Below are positions 34,722 to 45,900 of a stretch of DNA of 64,000 nt, piece after piece. A program made the position numbers and the translations under genes. Below the pieces are notes generated by a model, which worked only from the letters and a program-made list of their open reading frames with translations, was not told the DNA's origin and searched no databases. The stretch lies in contig NZ_RQVK01000007.1 of NCBI RefSeq assembly GCF_003992015.1, positions 61,339-125,338 on the forward strand, given 5' to 3'. Position 1 is the stretch's first letter. Each line of letters starts with the position of its first letter. The DNA comes from Veillonella sp. VA137 (GTDB lineage Bacteria; Bacillota; Negativicutes; Veillonellales; Veillonellaceae).

Positions 34722-34750
34722 TTGACTTAAAAAAATCACTGTGATAGACT
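34722..34750 (+). promoter_or_regulatory. promoter of the trimeric autotransporter gene
   Basis: TTGACT (34722-34727), 17-nt spacer, TAGACT (34745-34750). The leader would be about 65 nt with GAAAGGAAG before the ATG. The 349-bp gap 34473-34821 holds this and the divergent cbiK promoter and nothing else I recognise. Confidence 0.5.
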
Positions 34751-34821
34751 TAACAAGTTATAAAATTATCAAGAACAATAAGAAGTCTGAGAACATAATA
34801 GAAAGGAAGACATAAGTATCT

Positions 34822-37140
34822 ATGAAATCTATACATAATACAAAGAAAATAGCAGCAATGACTGTTATCGTAGGGGCCATGACGGCACAAGTGATGGCAG
34901 CTGATACAGCCATTGTTGTTGGCGGTAGCGGTGCAAGTGCAACAGGTCATGTAGCATTGGCTGTGGGGGCTAATGCCAATGCATCAGGTAACCAAGGGGT
35001 GGCTATTGGTGCTAACTCCGCAGCTAGCGGTGGTAATGCGACGGCTCTTGGGTTAAATGCAACTGCAACACATACAGATGCACTGGCCATTGGTACAAAA
35101 GCAGAGGCAACGAATGTGAATACTACTGTAGTAGGTGCGTATGCTGTATCTAGTGGAGATTATGGGGTGGCAGTGGGAGCCGATTCTTATGCGACAGGTA
35201 ACCGTGCTATTTCTATTGGTGTAGCAATCAATGAGACAGAAAATAAACGATTTGGTGCTACCGGTGATCGCTCTATCAGTATTGGTAATGAAACACTGGC
35301 TTCTAGCACGCATACAACAGCTGTAGGAGATAGTGCTACAGCTACTAGTAATAGATCTGCTTCCTATGGGGCATTTGCAAATGCTACAGGAGTTCAATCT
35401 ACTGCAGTGGGTCATGCATCCAATGCAAAAGCAAACCATAGCTCTGCCTTTGGTGATGCATCTATAGCGAGCGGTGAAACATCCGTAGCAGTTGGTTATG
35501 GTGCAAAAGCACAAGATGCAGAAACGATTGCAATTGGTTCTGGAGCGCAAACAAATGATAAAAATGCACGTGGTTCTATAGCGATTGGTAGAAGCTCTAA
35601 TGCCCAAGCGGGATTATCTGTTGCGATCGGTGCCGATGCTAAAACAGAGTTAAAAAGCCCTATTAATATTCCCGATTTTTATGGCGCGACAGCTATCGGT
35701 ACCGGTGCTAGTACAGGAGGTATAGGATCCACTGCGATTGGTAACCAAAGTCGAGCAAATACAGACATTGTGGGAGGAATTGTAAACTCTTACTCCACTG
35801 CGGTAGGTACATCAAGTATTTCTCAGGGGACTTATTCTTCTGCTTTAGGTACACACTCTAAAGCATTAGGCCATTATTCTATTTCCATTGGCATGCAGAA
35901 GGATAGAAAAGAGGGTACTGCGGGTGCACTTGGCTATGGGGCAGCCGCTATAGGCTTGTATGCAGCGGCAAATGGGATACAAAGTATTGCATTAGGACAA
36001 GAAAGTAAAGCAGATAAGAATCGAAGCATTGCTATCGGTTTGAGTACCATCACGGATGGTGTTGACTCTATTGCTATGGGGACTAAATCAATGTCTCATG
36101 CATCTAAAGGTGTGTCATTAGGAGCTGGTGCGACTAGTACAATTGAATCTTCCGTAGCATTAGGTGCATTATCCTCTACATCGGGTCAAGCTTTCACAGT
36201 GGGTTATGATCCAACTACAAAAGCGGCTATGGATATGAGTACAGTTGTAAAAGATGTAACAGCTTATGAGGCACAAAAAGCAATCATTAAAGAGGCGAAT
36301 GAGACAATTGATACATCTAATGCCATACTTCGTACAGCTGAATATGATCGTATCTATGGAGCTACCTCTGAAATTCGCAATGCTGCAGATACTTTAACTG
36401 CAGAGCATCGAGGAAAGATTATTGATGCAGAAGCTAAAAAGTTAGAGGCTATGCAGGCGATTAAAAGTAATTTCCAAGGAGCCTCTGCATGGGAAAGCTC
36501 ATTAGGTGGTGTATCTGTTGGTAATGCAGAGTTAGGATTAACTCGCCAAATTAATAATGTGGCGGCAGGTACATTAGATACAGATGCTGTTAATGTGGTC
36601 CAATTAAAACGTGTACTTAATACAAGCATCAACAACACTATGGGTGACATTATGAACCAAACGAATACATTGGTGAATGGGGTACGTCAAGATGTACAGG
36701 CGCTTCGTAGTGAAAGTCGAGAAGGGGATGCTATGAATGCAGCCTTAGCAGCTTTAAAACCGGTGGCGTATAAATCGACAGAACCTACGCAAATTATGGC
36801 GGGCGTGGGACATAACTCTGGTAAAACAGGATTGGCCCTAGGGGTAGCCCATTATACAGATGAAGGAACCATGTTTAATGCAGGCATTGCCTTTGCTGGC
36901 AAACAACGATCCTATAATGGAGGCGTTACTTTTAGAATTGGACATGGTAGTGACGATGTACCACAATATGCACCGCCTGCAACAATACAAGTACTTTCAG
37001 AAGAATTAGCACTAGAAAAATCTAATAATGAGTTACAAGAGCGTCGTATGCAAGAACAAGAGGCAAAACTCAATCGTTTATTACAACAAAATGAACGATT
37101 GCAACAAGAGGTAGCAGCTTTAAAGACGTTGTTAAAATAA
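34822..37140 (+). CDS. YadA-type trimeric autotransporter adhesin with a C-terminal coiled coil
   Basis: A 772-residue surface adhesin. Signal peptide residues 1-27 (...'GAMTAQVMAA'). The head (about 28-460) is a long series of YadA/Hia repeats of the 'AxAIGxxAxAxG' kind, for example 'NHSSAFGDASIASGETSVAV'. A helical stretch (about 470-550) leads to the neck 'RQINNVAAGTLDTDAVNVVQ' near 573, a short stalk, and the YadA anchor (about 640-706), whose last strand is 'NGGVTFRIG'. Unlike classical YadA, which ends at the barrel, a further 65 residues follow, ending in a heptad coiled coil ('LLQQNERLQQEVAALKTLL'). Type Vc secretion; adhesion is inferred from family. Confidence 0.92.
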   Translation: MKSIHNTKKIAAMTVIVGAMTAQVMAADTAIVVGGSGASATGHVALAVGANANASGNQGVAIGANSAASGGNATALGLNATATHTDALAIGTKAEATNVNTTVVGAYAVSSGDYGVAVGADSYATGNRAISIGVAINETENKRFGATGDRSISIGNETLASSTHTTAVGDSATATSNRSASYGAFANATGVQSTAVGHASNAKANHSSAFGDASIASGETSVAVGYGAKAQDAETIAIGSGAQTNDKNARGSIAIGRSSNAQAGLSVAIGADAKTELKSPINIPDFYGATAIGTGASTGGIGSTAIGNQSRANTDIVGGIVNSYSTAVGTSSISQGTYSSALGTHSKALGHYSISIGMQKDRKEGTAGALGYGAAAIGLYAAANGIQSIALGQESKADKNRSIAIGLSTITDGVDSIAMGTKSMSHASKGVSLGAGATSTIESSVALGALSSTSGQAFTVGYDPTTKAAMDMSTVVKDVTAYEAQKAIIKEANETIDTSNAILRTAEYDRIYGATSEIRNAADTLTAEHRGKIIDAEAKKLEAMQAIKSNFQGASAWESSLGGVSVGNAELGLTRQINNVAAGTLDTDAVNVVQLKRVLNTSINNTMGDIMNQTNTLVNGVRQDVQALRSESREGDAMNAALAALKPVAYKSTEPTQIMAGVGHNSGKTGLALGVAHYTDEGTMFNAGIAFAGKQRSYNGGVTFRIGHGSDDVPQYAPPATIQVLSEELALEKSNNELQERRMQEQEAKLNRLLQQNERLQQEVAALKTLLK

Positions 37141-37174
37141 TACAATAGAATGCAAATAGTAGTTATACTACTAC

Positions 37175-37212
37175 AAAGGCTATAGACTGACAGTATCAGC
37201 TATAGCCTTTTT
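37175..37212 (+). terminator. terminator after the trimeric autotransporter
   Basis: Perfect 11-bp stem AAAGGCTATAG (37175-37185) / CTATAGCCTTT (37200-37210) followed by Ts. Confidence 0.85.
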
Positions 37213-37343
37213 GTGTTAACCAAAACACGGTAATATATTTGATTATATTACAATGAGAGTAGTGAATGTATACTAAATAGTGACCAATATCACATAGCTT
37301 TACAATTCGTGAATCAAATGGAGCATTTAAAATCCATATGGAG

Positions 37344-37392
37344 TAGATGTGATATTTGATTAGGTCTATAATACAAATGATTAATATTATCA
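37344..37392 (+). promoter_or_regulatory. promoter of the first TonB receptor with a Fur-like box
   Basis: TATAAT at 37367-37372 with a weak -35. Directly downstream, over the expected start site, TGATTAATATTATCA (37378-37392) matches the 7-1-7 Fur box TGATAATnATTATCA at 12 of 14 defined positions. Regulation by Fur is inference. Confidence 0.5.
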
Positions 37393-37428
37393 AATTTCTT
37401 TGTATTTATAGGAAGATGGTGGAATGCT

Positions 37429-40400
37429 ATGCATTATTCTAAGCCGTATCAGAAACGTTTACTTACTGGTGCAGTCATGAGTTGGATGGCTTGTTCTTGG
37501 TATCTACTTGGTGGATTAGCACCTGTACAGGCAGAAGGATCTGTGTTTGTTACAGCAGATCGTGCACAAGAAGAAGCAAAATATAACTCTCAACAAGTGC
37601 AAATCATTACTAAAAAAGATATTGAACAAAAGCAGGCTAAATCTGTGGAAGATATCGTATTTACACAAGCTGGTGTAAGTCGTACAGTGGACAGCATGGG
37701 TCGTGTCGGTGTATCGATTCGTGGCGCTGAACCTCGTCATACATTAATTCTTGTAGATGGACAGCCAGTGATGGGTGAATTTGCAAAGTACCAAGGTCAA
37801 GGTGATGAATTACAACGACTAGGTACAGAAAACGTTGAACGTATAGAAATTATCCAAGGCGCAGCCAGTGCAAAATATGGATCCGATGCCATTGGTGGTG
37901 TTATCAATGTCATCACGAATAAACCAAATAAAAATGCGAATATCCGCATCAATGGTGAAAGTATTCGTTCCCGTGGCGATCAAGGTTTGTTCCCATATAG
38001 TAACTTCTTTATGCGTGCTGACTCTGGACAACAAGGCAAATTACGTGTGAATATTCATGGTAGTAAACGTGATATCGTTCCTGTATATGCAGCGAGAGAA
38101 AGAAAAGAAGTTCCATTTGGTAATGCAGCTGTCAATGAACAATTTCCTAAAAATTCCTTAAGGTATTACGGAACAAACTCCAATTTAGGATTGTCTGCGA
38201 TTTATGATGTGAATCAAAATAATTCGTTTACATTTACAACCGACCGTTATAACGAAGATTTAGAACGTTTTGTAAAACGTACAAACTCTGAAGATGAACC
38301 ACAAGTTCATTACAAACGTGATTTAGATAGAAATAAAAGTAACCTTTCCTATGCAGGACAAGATGAAAAAAGCAATTGGAAGGTTGAATTAAACTATACT
38401 CGTACGAAAGAAGATGATGTAACCTTAACAAGCGAGTATGGTCGCAGTAATTATGAAGGTAAAAACACATTGAACTATGTGGACAATGTGGACCATAAAC
38501 AATGGAGCTTTAATATCACTGGAGACACTCAAGCCAACGACAATCACTTACTTTCTTATGGTTTTGGATATACTACTGAAAGTGGCGAAGGTAGCCGTCT
38601 AAAAAGTGCACCTCATACATGGGTTAGAAATATTGATCCATGGGACTATGATAAGAGTTTAGCTGTTAAACACGGGAAACCAGATAGTACAATCTATCGT
38701 CATTCTTTCAAAGAAAATGGAGAAGGCGTATTACGTTGGGATAAAGAAAAAGAGTGGTATGGTTATGATGGTACAGATAAAACAAGTGTACCAGAGTTCA
38801 CCTATGAAGACTTTAAAAACTATTTAGATCCAGAAGCAGGGTTAGATCCGGCTGCATTCCATGGTTTAGTCTATAACTCTGGATATACACCTAACAATAT
38901 GGAATCCCGTAATCCAGAAGCATTGAAACGATTCAAGGCATTCAACGATAAATTAAATGAAATTCCGTACAATAAAGAACTGATTGCTAAATATGGCCCA
39001 GGTCATCAAGGAACTGAAACCATTGATGGGGTCAAACCACCTGTAATTAATAAAGATTATTTAGCCTTATTCTATTACATGGAAGATCCGTCTTTCAAAA
39101 TTGTACGACCTCAATTTAATGGCGGTCATTTCAAAGATGAATACAATAAACGTATCAATCAACAAACCATGGGTAGTGCAAGATTACGGAAACAGCACTT
39201 CTTCTTGCAAGACACATGGCAAATCAACAAGGATACTCTGTTACAACCAATTGTACGTTTAGATCATAGTGATTTATTCGGATCTCATATGACGTTCAAT
39301 ATGGGGGTTACACACAATGTAGGTGGCAATGCCCATCGTCGCTTGAAAGCCAATGTTGGTACTAGTTATACAGAGCCAGGTATGGGTGAATTATACTATA
39401 ACTGGGAAATGTTTGGACCTACGGTAACGAATGTGGCTCCATTGTCTGGTGGACGTGCTCGTTTAGGTTGGTATTGGATTGGCAACCCAACATTAAAACC
39501 TGAAAAGTCGAAAAATATAGATATTTCCTTTGAAGGAGAAAATAAAAATACCTATATGAAATTGACGGCTTTCCGCAATCAAATTCGCAACTATATGACC
39601 ATTGCCAATACTGGACATTTAATGGATTTCTATCCATATCTTGATGAAAGTACTTATTTTGGTGCTACAAAATATGCTCATGCTCCAGATATGCTTTATA
39701 CATTCCGCAACATTGGTAAAGCCCGTGTCAACGGTGTTGAACTAGAAGTGAAACAACGGTTAAATGACCATGCAAAATTGAAAGTAGGGTATACATATTT
39801 AGATGCAGTGAATAAAACAAATCCAGATATGCCAAAACGATTGTTGGACAAACCGATGCATAAACTCGACTTAGGCTTGGAATTAGAAGATAAAGTAAGT
39901 GGTTGGAGTGGCAATATTTGGACAGATTACTACTATGGTATGCTCGATAGTAACTCTGTTGCTGGTGGTGGTAACTATATTACATCGCAAGTAAATCCAG
40001 AAAATAATGATAAATCTATTATCACGTACGAGTTCAATACGAAAAAAACAGCAGATATGTACAAGAAGAAAACCTATGGTATTTGGAATATGATTGTACA
40101 GAAAAAAATCGATAAAGATTCCCTTGTATACTTTGGCATGAACAATGTATTCAACCATCGTGATGATGATCGTGCTCTACAAGGACGTCAGTTCCGATTT
40201 GGTATGAACTTAAAATTTGGTTCCGATGGTTCTAGTACTTCCAAACATACAGATACTAAGGCTGTAGCAATGAATGGAAGAACTCCAATCACTGAAGTTT
40301 CTGTATCGAAAGCTCAAGAAGCTCTAACGCCGTCAGTATTAGAATCTCAATTTGACCAAAGTCGAGAAAAAGGTGCTACTGTAGTGGGAGATATCCGCTT

Positions 40401-42567
40401 TGGTGGTGACAGTCATTTAGGCAGTGATAGACCAGCAAACCGTGTGACAGCAGTCAGCTCAATTAGTGATGGAGCATTGAAAAACTTACAAGATAAAAAT
40501 GAACATGGCTTCCATAGTCGTTTACGCTTAGGTGTGGATGCTCGTGTGGGCGATCATACGAATGTAAAAGTAGTAGCTACAGCACAAGGTCAAGAAGGCG
40601 TCGATGCATCGCATGTCACAACAGGGTCTAAAGGACTTTCTCATAGCCGTTTAGAAACAATAGATGTTACAAACCATCATGCTAAATGGGACTTCAGTGT
40701 CGGTCGATTGACTGAGAAATTTGGTATGACCGGATACTGGTTTAATAAGGAGTTTGATGGATTACGTAGTGTTTGGACTAGTGATAAAGACCAATTGCGT
40801 ATTGGTTACGGTGACTTCCGTCATAGTACAGGTATTGAAGATTCTGCATATACCCATGCAATTTTCACTAAATTCAAACGACCTCCAACTGTGGATGAAT
40901 TCGTAGGAACAACCTTTGATTACACGGGTCTTTCTGAAGAAGAGAAAAAATTAGTAGGTGGTGCAAAAGTTGAAAAAGTCGTGAAAGATGCACCAAATAC
41001 AATTAATTTCTATCAACAGTTAAAAGCGTTGCAAGGTGATTACAAATCGCTAAGTGACAAAAAAGAAGAGTTTGCTAGTGAAATTGCTACCTTGAAAGAT
41101 GAAATGGACAATGAATACATTGCTGATACTCCTGAAAAGAAAGAGCAATATAGAAAAGATATTGAGGCGAAAACAAAAGAACTTGAAGAAGTTACTACGA
41201 AACTAGACGCCAACATCGAGGCCCAATATGGTGTCGTTGCTCGTATGCAAGAGCTTGCTGTAAAAGCTTATGGACATGATAAAGGATTTAAGAAATATAA
41301 TGTAGCTAAAAAAGTAGATGAAGAAATTACGATTCCGATTAAACTGCCGGATATAGAGTTTAGATATACTGGTACTGTGATTACTCATGATGAGGATGAA
41401 GATACAGATTACGAAGATCCAGTGGATTCTGATAAATTCAATACAAAACCTAAGGCTAATCCAAGTGGGGCAAACTTAGATAATCCACTCTTCAAATTGA
41501 AAGTGAAAGACCTAGCTGTATTAGGTAAAGATAGAAAAGAATATCTCAAAAAATGGTTTGAAACTAATAAAGAAGAAATCATTAAAGCCTATAAAGCACG
41601 GGCTATGGAATTGGCGAAACTTTCTGTAGGCGAACATGGTACGGTAAAAGAAGTTACCTTTAAAGAAGAAAACTTGGCAAAAGCAGGAGATGCTCTCTAT
41701 GAAATGAATTATTTAAATGTAGGTACTCCTGGGGAATCTTCCATTGCTAAAACATATCAATCTGGTATGTATCCATACCTTGTGGCCCGCTATTTCAATG
41801 AAATTGTAGGTGCCTTAGAAGCGACTGATGGTCATAGTAAATTGCCAAGGGAAGCATTTATTCCATACACAGGCGCCATTATTCCGGCGGAAGGCATTGT
41901 GTTACAACGAGATGTGATTCCTCCAATTAAACGTGCGGGCTATGTACAGTTACGCCATATGGTAGGTAAACAATTAGGTCTTACTGCTTGGTACTTGCGT
42001 TCTATGGGCAATGATACAAACACAGTACAATTTGCTAGTGGCTTAGGAACTTCTAGCACTACATTCAAAGGAGTGGCTAATGTAATCGGTATTGGGGCAA
42101 AATATAGTACAGGTAATGCATCTGTATCCTTTGACTATGGTCAAAACAGAACTGACTTTGGTCGATTTATGAATGGACGCACCGTGTATAACTATGTTCC
42201 AGGTAGTATCAACTTTACACCAACTGGCCGTGCTATGGGTGGAAATCCAAGCTTCTGGGTAGTACGTTTTGATATTGGTCAATCCGACTATAAACGTGCA
42301 GGTAGTTGGAATGGTTTTATCGATTATAAACGATTTGATCATGGCTCATTCTTTGGTGGTAATGGCAGTGGTTCTGTGCCAGATCGTTACCTAGACGGCA
42401 TTAGTAGCTTTACCGTAGGTGGCGGTTACGTGCCTCGTAAGGATTTCTTACTAGAAGCGTTCTACACATTTGATGCAAAAGCGACTGGACAACGTGATAC
42501 ATTGTATGGTGGAGAAAACTTTAAACTAGGAAATTATACAAGAATTCAAGGAACATATAAATTCTAA
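37429..42567 (+). CDS. giant TonB-dependent receptor fused to a porin-like module (paralogue 1)
   Basis: A 1712-residue outer-membrane protein. Signal peptide about 1-35; TonB-box-like 'SVFVTADRA' follows; the plug domain (about 50-165) shows 'RVGVSIRGAEPRHTLILVDG' and 'ERIEIIQGAASAKYGSDAIGG'. The barrel continues to 'RFGMNLKFG' near residue 930, where ordinary receptors end. About 780 more residues follow: a beta-rich part ('HSRLRLGVDARVGDHTNVKV', 'FSVGRLTEKFGMTGYWFNK'), a charged helical insert (about 1200-1290), and a porin-like end ('GGYVPRKDFLLEAFYTFDAK' ... 'YTRIQGTYKF'). Likely uptake of a metal-tetrapyrrole or siderophore; substrate unknown. Confidence 0.9.
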   Translation: MHYSKPYQKRLLTGAVMSWMACSWYLLGGLAPVQAEGSVFVTADRAQEEAKYNSQQVQIITKKDIEQKQAKSVEDIVFTQAGVSRTVDSMGRVGVSIRGAEPRHTLILVDGQPVMGEFAKYQGQGDELQRLGTENVERIEIIQGAASAKYGSDAIGGVINVITNKPNKNANIRINGESIRSRGDQGLFPYSNFFMRADSGQQGKLRVNIHGSKRDIVPVYAARERKEVPFGNAAVNEQFPKNSLRYYGTNSNLGLSAIYDVNQNNSFTFTTDRYNEDLERFVKRTNSEDEPQVHYKRDLDRNKSNLSYAGQDEKSNWKVELNYTRTKEDDVTLTSEYGRSNYEGKNTLNYVDNVDHKQWSFNITGDTQANDNHLLSYGFGYTTESGEGSRLKSAPHTWVRNIDPWDYDKSLAVKHGKPDSTIYRHSFKENGEGVLRWDKEKEWYGYDGTDKTSVPEFTYEDFKNYLDPEAGLDPAAFHGLVYNSGYTPNNMESRNPEALKRFKAFNDKLNEIPYNKELIAKYGPGHQGTETIDGVKPPVINKDYLALFYYMEDPSFKIVRPQFNGGHFKDEYNKRINQQTMGSARLRKQHFFLQDTWQINKDTLLQPIVRLDHSDLFGSHMTFNMGVTHNVGGNAHRRLKANVGTSYTEPGMGELYYNWEMFGPTVTNVAPLSGGRARLGWYWIGNPTLKPEKSKNIDISFEGENKNTYMKLTAFRNQIRNYMTIANTGHLMDFYPYLDESTYFGATKYAHAPDMLYTFRNIGKARVNGVELEVKQRLNDHAKLKVGYTYLDAVNKTNPDMPKRLLDKPMHKLDLGLELEDKVSGWSGNIWTDYYYGMLDSNSVAGGGNYITSQVNPENNDKSIITYEFNTKKTADMYKKKTYGIWNMIVQKKIDKDSLVYFGMNNVFNHRDDDRALQGRQFRFGMNLKFGSDGSSTSKHTDTKAVAMNGRTPITEVSVSKAQEALTPSVLESQFDQSREKGATVVGDIRFGGDSHLGSDRPANRVTAVSSISDGALKNLQDKNEHGFHSRLRLGVDARVGDHTNVKVVATAQGQEGVDASHVTTGSKGLSHSRLETIDVTNHHAKWDFSVGRLTEKFGMTGYWFNKEFDGLRSVWTSDKDQLRIGYGDFRHSTGIEDSAYTHAIFTKFKRPPTVDEFVGTTFDYTGLSEEEKKLVGGAKVEKVVKDAPNTINFYQQLKALQGDYKSLSDKKEEFASEIATLKDEMDNEYIADTPEKKEQYRKDIEAKTKELEEVTTKLDANIEAQYGVVARMQELAVKAYGHDKGFKKYNVAKKVDEEITIPIKLPDIEFRYTGTVITHDEDEDTDYEDPVDSDKFNTKPKANPSGANLDNPLFKLKVKDLAVLGKDRKEYLKKWFETNKEEIIKAYKARAMELAKLSVGEHGTVKEVTFKEENLAKAGDALYEMNYLNVGTPGESSIAKTYQSGMYPYLVARYFNEIVGALEATDGHSKLPREAFIPYTGAIIPAEGIVLQRDVIPPIKRAGYVQLRHMVGKQLGLTAWYLRSMGNDTNTVQFASGLGTSSTTFKGVANVIGIGAKYSTGNASVSFDYGQNRTDFGRFMNGRTVYNYVPGSINFTPTGRAMGGNPSFWVVRFDIGQSDYKRAGSWNGFIDYKRFDHGSFFGGNGSGSVPDRYLDGISSFTVGGGYVPRKDFLLEAFYTFDAKATGQRDTLYGGENFKLGNYTRIQGTYKF

Positions 42568-42617
42568 TACTATCTTATTCCATACATCCATGATGTAATG
42601 TAAAAGATTATTTTTGA

Positions 42618-42656
42618 TGCCTAATGAGTGCGTATCTAGTACTCATTAGGCATTTT
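42618..42656 (+). terminator. terminator after the first TonB receptor
   Basis: Perfect 12-bp stem TGCCTAATGAGT (42618-42629) / ACTCATTAGGCA (42641-42652) followed by TTTTAT. Confidence 0.85.
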
Positions 42657-42925
42657 ATGTATTGACACTCATGTGATTTTAAAATAGGAAAGATTCTAAT
42701 ACTCTTTAATGGATCGACTTAAAAGAGTATGTAATGGTTATACGTATATAGGTAGACTTATATGTACCCTTTGTTGAGCGATAGAAATATATGCTAATAA
42801 ACCTAATTTATATGCGTAGTATATTATAAAAATGAGAAATATTTACAAAAAATATAACTAAATGGGCTAATTGAAAACGTTTCGGAGTGGATTTGATAGA
42901 TAAATTAGTATAAAATAAAAGCAAA

Positions 42926-42954
42926 ATGATATTTTTTGTCATTTGTGTTATTAT
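42926..42954 (+). promoter_or_regulatory. possible promoter and Fur-like box of the second TonB receptor
   Basis: Extended -10 TGtTATTAT at 42946-42954 with a weak -35. TGATATTTTTTGTCA (42927-42941) has 7-1-7 geometry and matches the Fur box at 11 of 14 positions; it would lie between -35 and -10. Weak evidence in AT-rich DNA. Confidence 0.3.
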
Positions 42955-42991
42955 TTGTGTTAATTTTTTTTGTATGTAGGAGTAGATTGCA

Positions 42992-45900
42992 ATGACGACA
43001 AATCGTAGAAAGCAACAAAAATACTTCATGCTATCATGTGCGATTGCTACATGGATAGCGCTACCAGGTTTAATGTATTCTAACTCAGTACAAGCTGAGG
43101 GGTCTGTATATGTTACAGCTGATAGAGCTCATGAAGATGCTAAATATAACTCACAACAAGTGAGCATTATTACTAAAAAGGATATTGAACAAAAACAAGC
43201 TAAATCAGTAGAAGATATCATTTTCACTGAAAGTGGCGTATCAAAAACTGTGGACTCCATGGGTCGTGTGGGTGTATCCATTCGTGGTGCAGAAGCACGC
43301 CATACTTTGATTTTAGTAGACGGTCAAGCTGTATTAGGTGACTTGGCTAAGTTCAGTGGTGCAGCAGATGAAGTTATGCGCTTAGGCACAGAGAACGTAG
43401 AACGTATTGAAATCGTACAAGGTTCTGCTAGCGCTAAATATGGTTCTGATGCTATTGGTGGTGTTGTTAATATCATCACTAAAAAAGCGGCTAAAAAACC
43501 AACTATCCAAATCAATGGTGAAGGATCTCGTGCAAAAGGTGGAGAAACTGGCTATGGTAATACTAATTTCTTTTTGCGCGCCGATTCTGGACAAATGGGT
43601 AAAGTCCGTGTAGCTATTTCTGGTAGTAAACGTGATATTTTACCAGTATATGCTACAAAAGAAAGAAGAGATACAGGTGATAAGTTAGAAGGAGACTTTA
43701 AACCTAATGCACTTCGTTTCTACGGTGATACTTCTGATATTGGCTTTAATGGTATTTATGATATCAATAAAGATCATAATATTCAGGTCCGTTTAAATCG
43801 TTTTACAGAAGATTTACAACGGGATGTTAAAAATAGTACATCACCAATGGAGCCTCAACGTCATTTCAAACGTGATAGTAACCGTAATACCTTAAATATG
43901 ATCTGGAATGGTCGTGGTGGTGCCAGCGATTGGAAATTAGAATTGAATCATTCTCGTATTAATGAAAATGATGTTTCTTTAATTAACTATGTTGGTCGTT
44001 CTCAATATGAAGGTAAAAACGAATTACGTTATATTGATGATGTAGACCATCGTCAAACAGATATCCGTTTCAATGCAAACTCTGCAATTGGGGATAAACA
44101 CACCTTAAGCTGGGGTATTGCACAAACTAAAGAAACAGGTTCTGGTAGTCGACTAAAAAGTTCGCCTAATGTTAAAACTCGCTATATTGATCCATGGGAT
44201 TATGATAAAAACTTATTAGTAGCAGGCGTGGACCGTTTAGAACGTCGACCTGGTGATAATAGTTTACGTGTTTATTCTCATATCCATGATTACAAGTTTA
44301 AACCAAGTAAAGATGGTTTACCAATCTGGGATAAAGATTATGAATACTATGGTGCAGAAAAAGAAACTGATATTCCACCAATTACCTATGAATACTTCCG
44401 TGACCATAAATTAGATGATCCTGTTAAAACAACAGATCCATCCTCTTGGTACAATAACTTAACAGATTTTGGTGTAGATGATGAGCACTGGGCAAAAATT
44501 CGTGATTTCAATGATGCATTAAAAAAAGAAAATAATATAAATGGATCATCGGTATATGTGAAATACTTTACCCAAGGGGAATCCTTAGATCCAGCAGAAC
44601 GCGCTAAAGCACCAAAATATAAAGGTGTTAAGTTCCTAGAAAAATACCGTGAACGTGAACAACGCATCACGGAAGGCGAAGGTAGTATTAAAAAAAGTAA
44701 TTACTACTTATCTGATGCATGGCAAGTGAACAAAGATTTATTAGTTCAACCAACGCTTCGTATCGATAAGAGTAGTTTATTTGGAACACATTTCTCTTGG
44801 AACTTAGGTGCTACCTATAATGTAAACTCTAATGCTCATCGTCGTTTAAAAGCCAATGTAGGTACTGGATATTCTGAACCAGGTATGGGTGAATTATGGT
44901 ATAATTGGCAAATGTTTGCATCCAATCCAGTAGCGCAAGGCGTTGCAAAAATGGGATGGTATTGGGCAGGTAATCCAAACTTAAAACCAGAAACATCTAA
45001 AAATATCGACATTAGCTTTGAAGGAGAAGGTAAAAATGATTACGCTCGCATTGGCGTTTTCCAAAACCATATTCGTAACTATATGTCCGTATACTTTACA
45101 GGAGAATTACAAGACTGGGCACCACAATTATCAAAACAAGATAAATGGATGCAAGCACCAGATTTAATTTATAGCTTTAAAAATATTGGTAAAGCAAAAA
45201 TTACTGGTTTGCAATTAGAATGGAAACATAAATTTGGTTCTAAATGGAGCACTCGTTTCGGGTGGACTCGCTTGCAAGCGTTGAATCAATCTGATTCTAC
45301 AATGCCTGCGCATTTATTAGATCGTCCAACTAACAAAATCGACTTCGGTATTACTTATGAAACTAAGAAGTGGAATGCACAGCTGTGGGCAGACTATTAT
45401 CATAAAATGCTTGATAGTAATACACAAAAAAATCGTTCTAACTACTGGATTAGCGGTATTGATTCTGATAGTGCCATCTATAATGTATCTAATGACTACG
45501 AAGAAAAATCATTTGGTACATGGAATGCCATGGTACAACGCAAATTTGGCAACGATTCATTAGTATACTTCGGTGTTAACAACATCTTTGATCATCGTGA
45601 TGATGACAGAGCAACTCAATCTCGTGTATATCGTTTTGGTGTAAATCTTAAATTCGGAGCAGGTGGAGATAGTAAAGTTCAAGATGCGAAGATGCAAAAT
45701 CCTGCATCAACAAATGGTATAAATGGTACAACTCCTATTACAAAAGTTCATGTAGATAAAGCTATAGCTACTGTGAATGGCGATGATATGGGACGTGAGC
45801 ATCAATTCTTAGAAAGACCATTTGATGCCAAGAAAGAAAAAGGAACTGAATTTATTGGCGATTACCGTGCACGTTTAATGGCACATGGTGGTTCTGAACG

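Larger units (their letters stand above)
42568..42991 (+). other. 424-bp gap between the two receptor genes
   Basis: Holds a terminator at 42618-42656 and a probable promoter/Fur-like region at 42926-42954. The remaining about 270 bp is AT-rich without a frame or recognised RNA. I looked for a cobalamin riboswitch and did not see the conserved B12 box. Confidence 0.5.

Noticed and set aside
35053..35607. 184-codon minus-strand frame, cysteine-rich, opposite the trimeric autotransporter head
   Set aside because: It is the antisense of repetitive Gly/Ala/Thr codons, has no ribosome site and no protein-like domain; a shadow of the real gene.
34900..36200. Regularly spaced similar short segments that could suggest a repeat array
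   Set aside because: They are the coding repeats of the YadA-type head, not identical repeats with unique spacers; no CRISPR array is present in the window.
42965..42972. Run of eight Ts before the second receptor gene as a possible phase-variation tract
   Set aside because: Short for slipped-strand switching in an AT-rich intergenic region; no evidence of length change.
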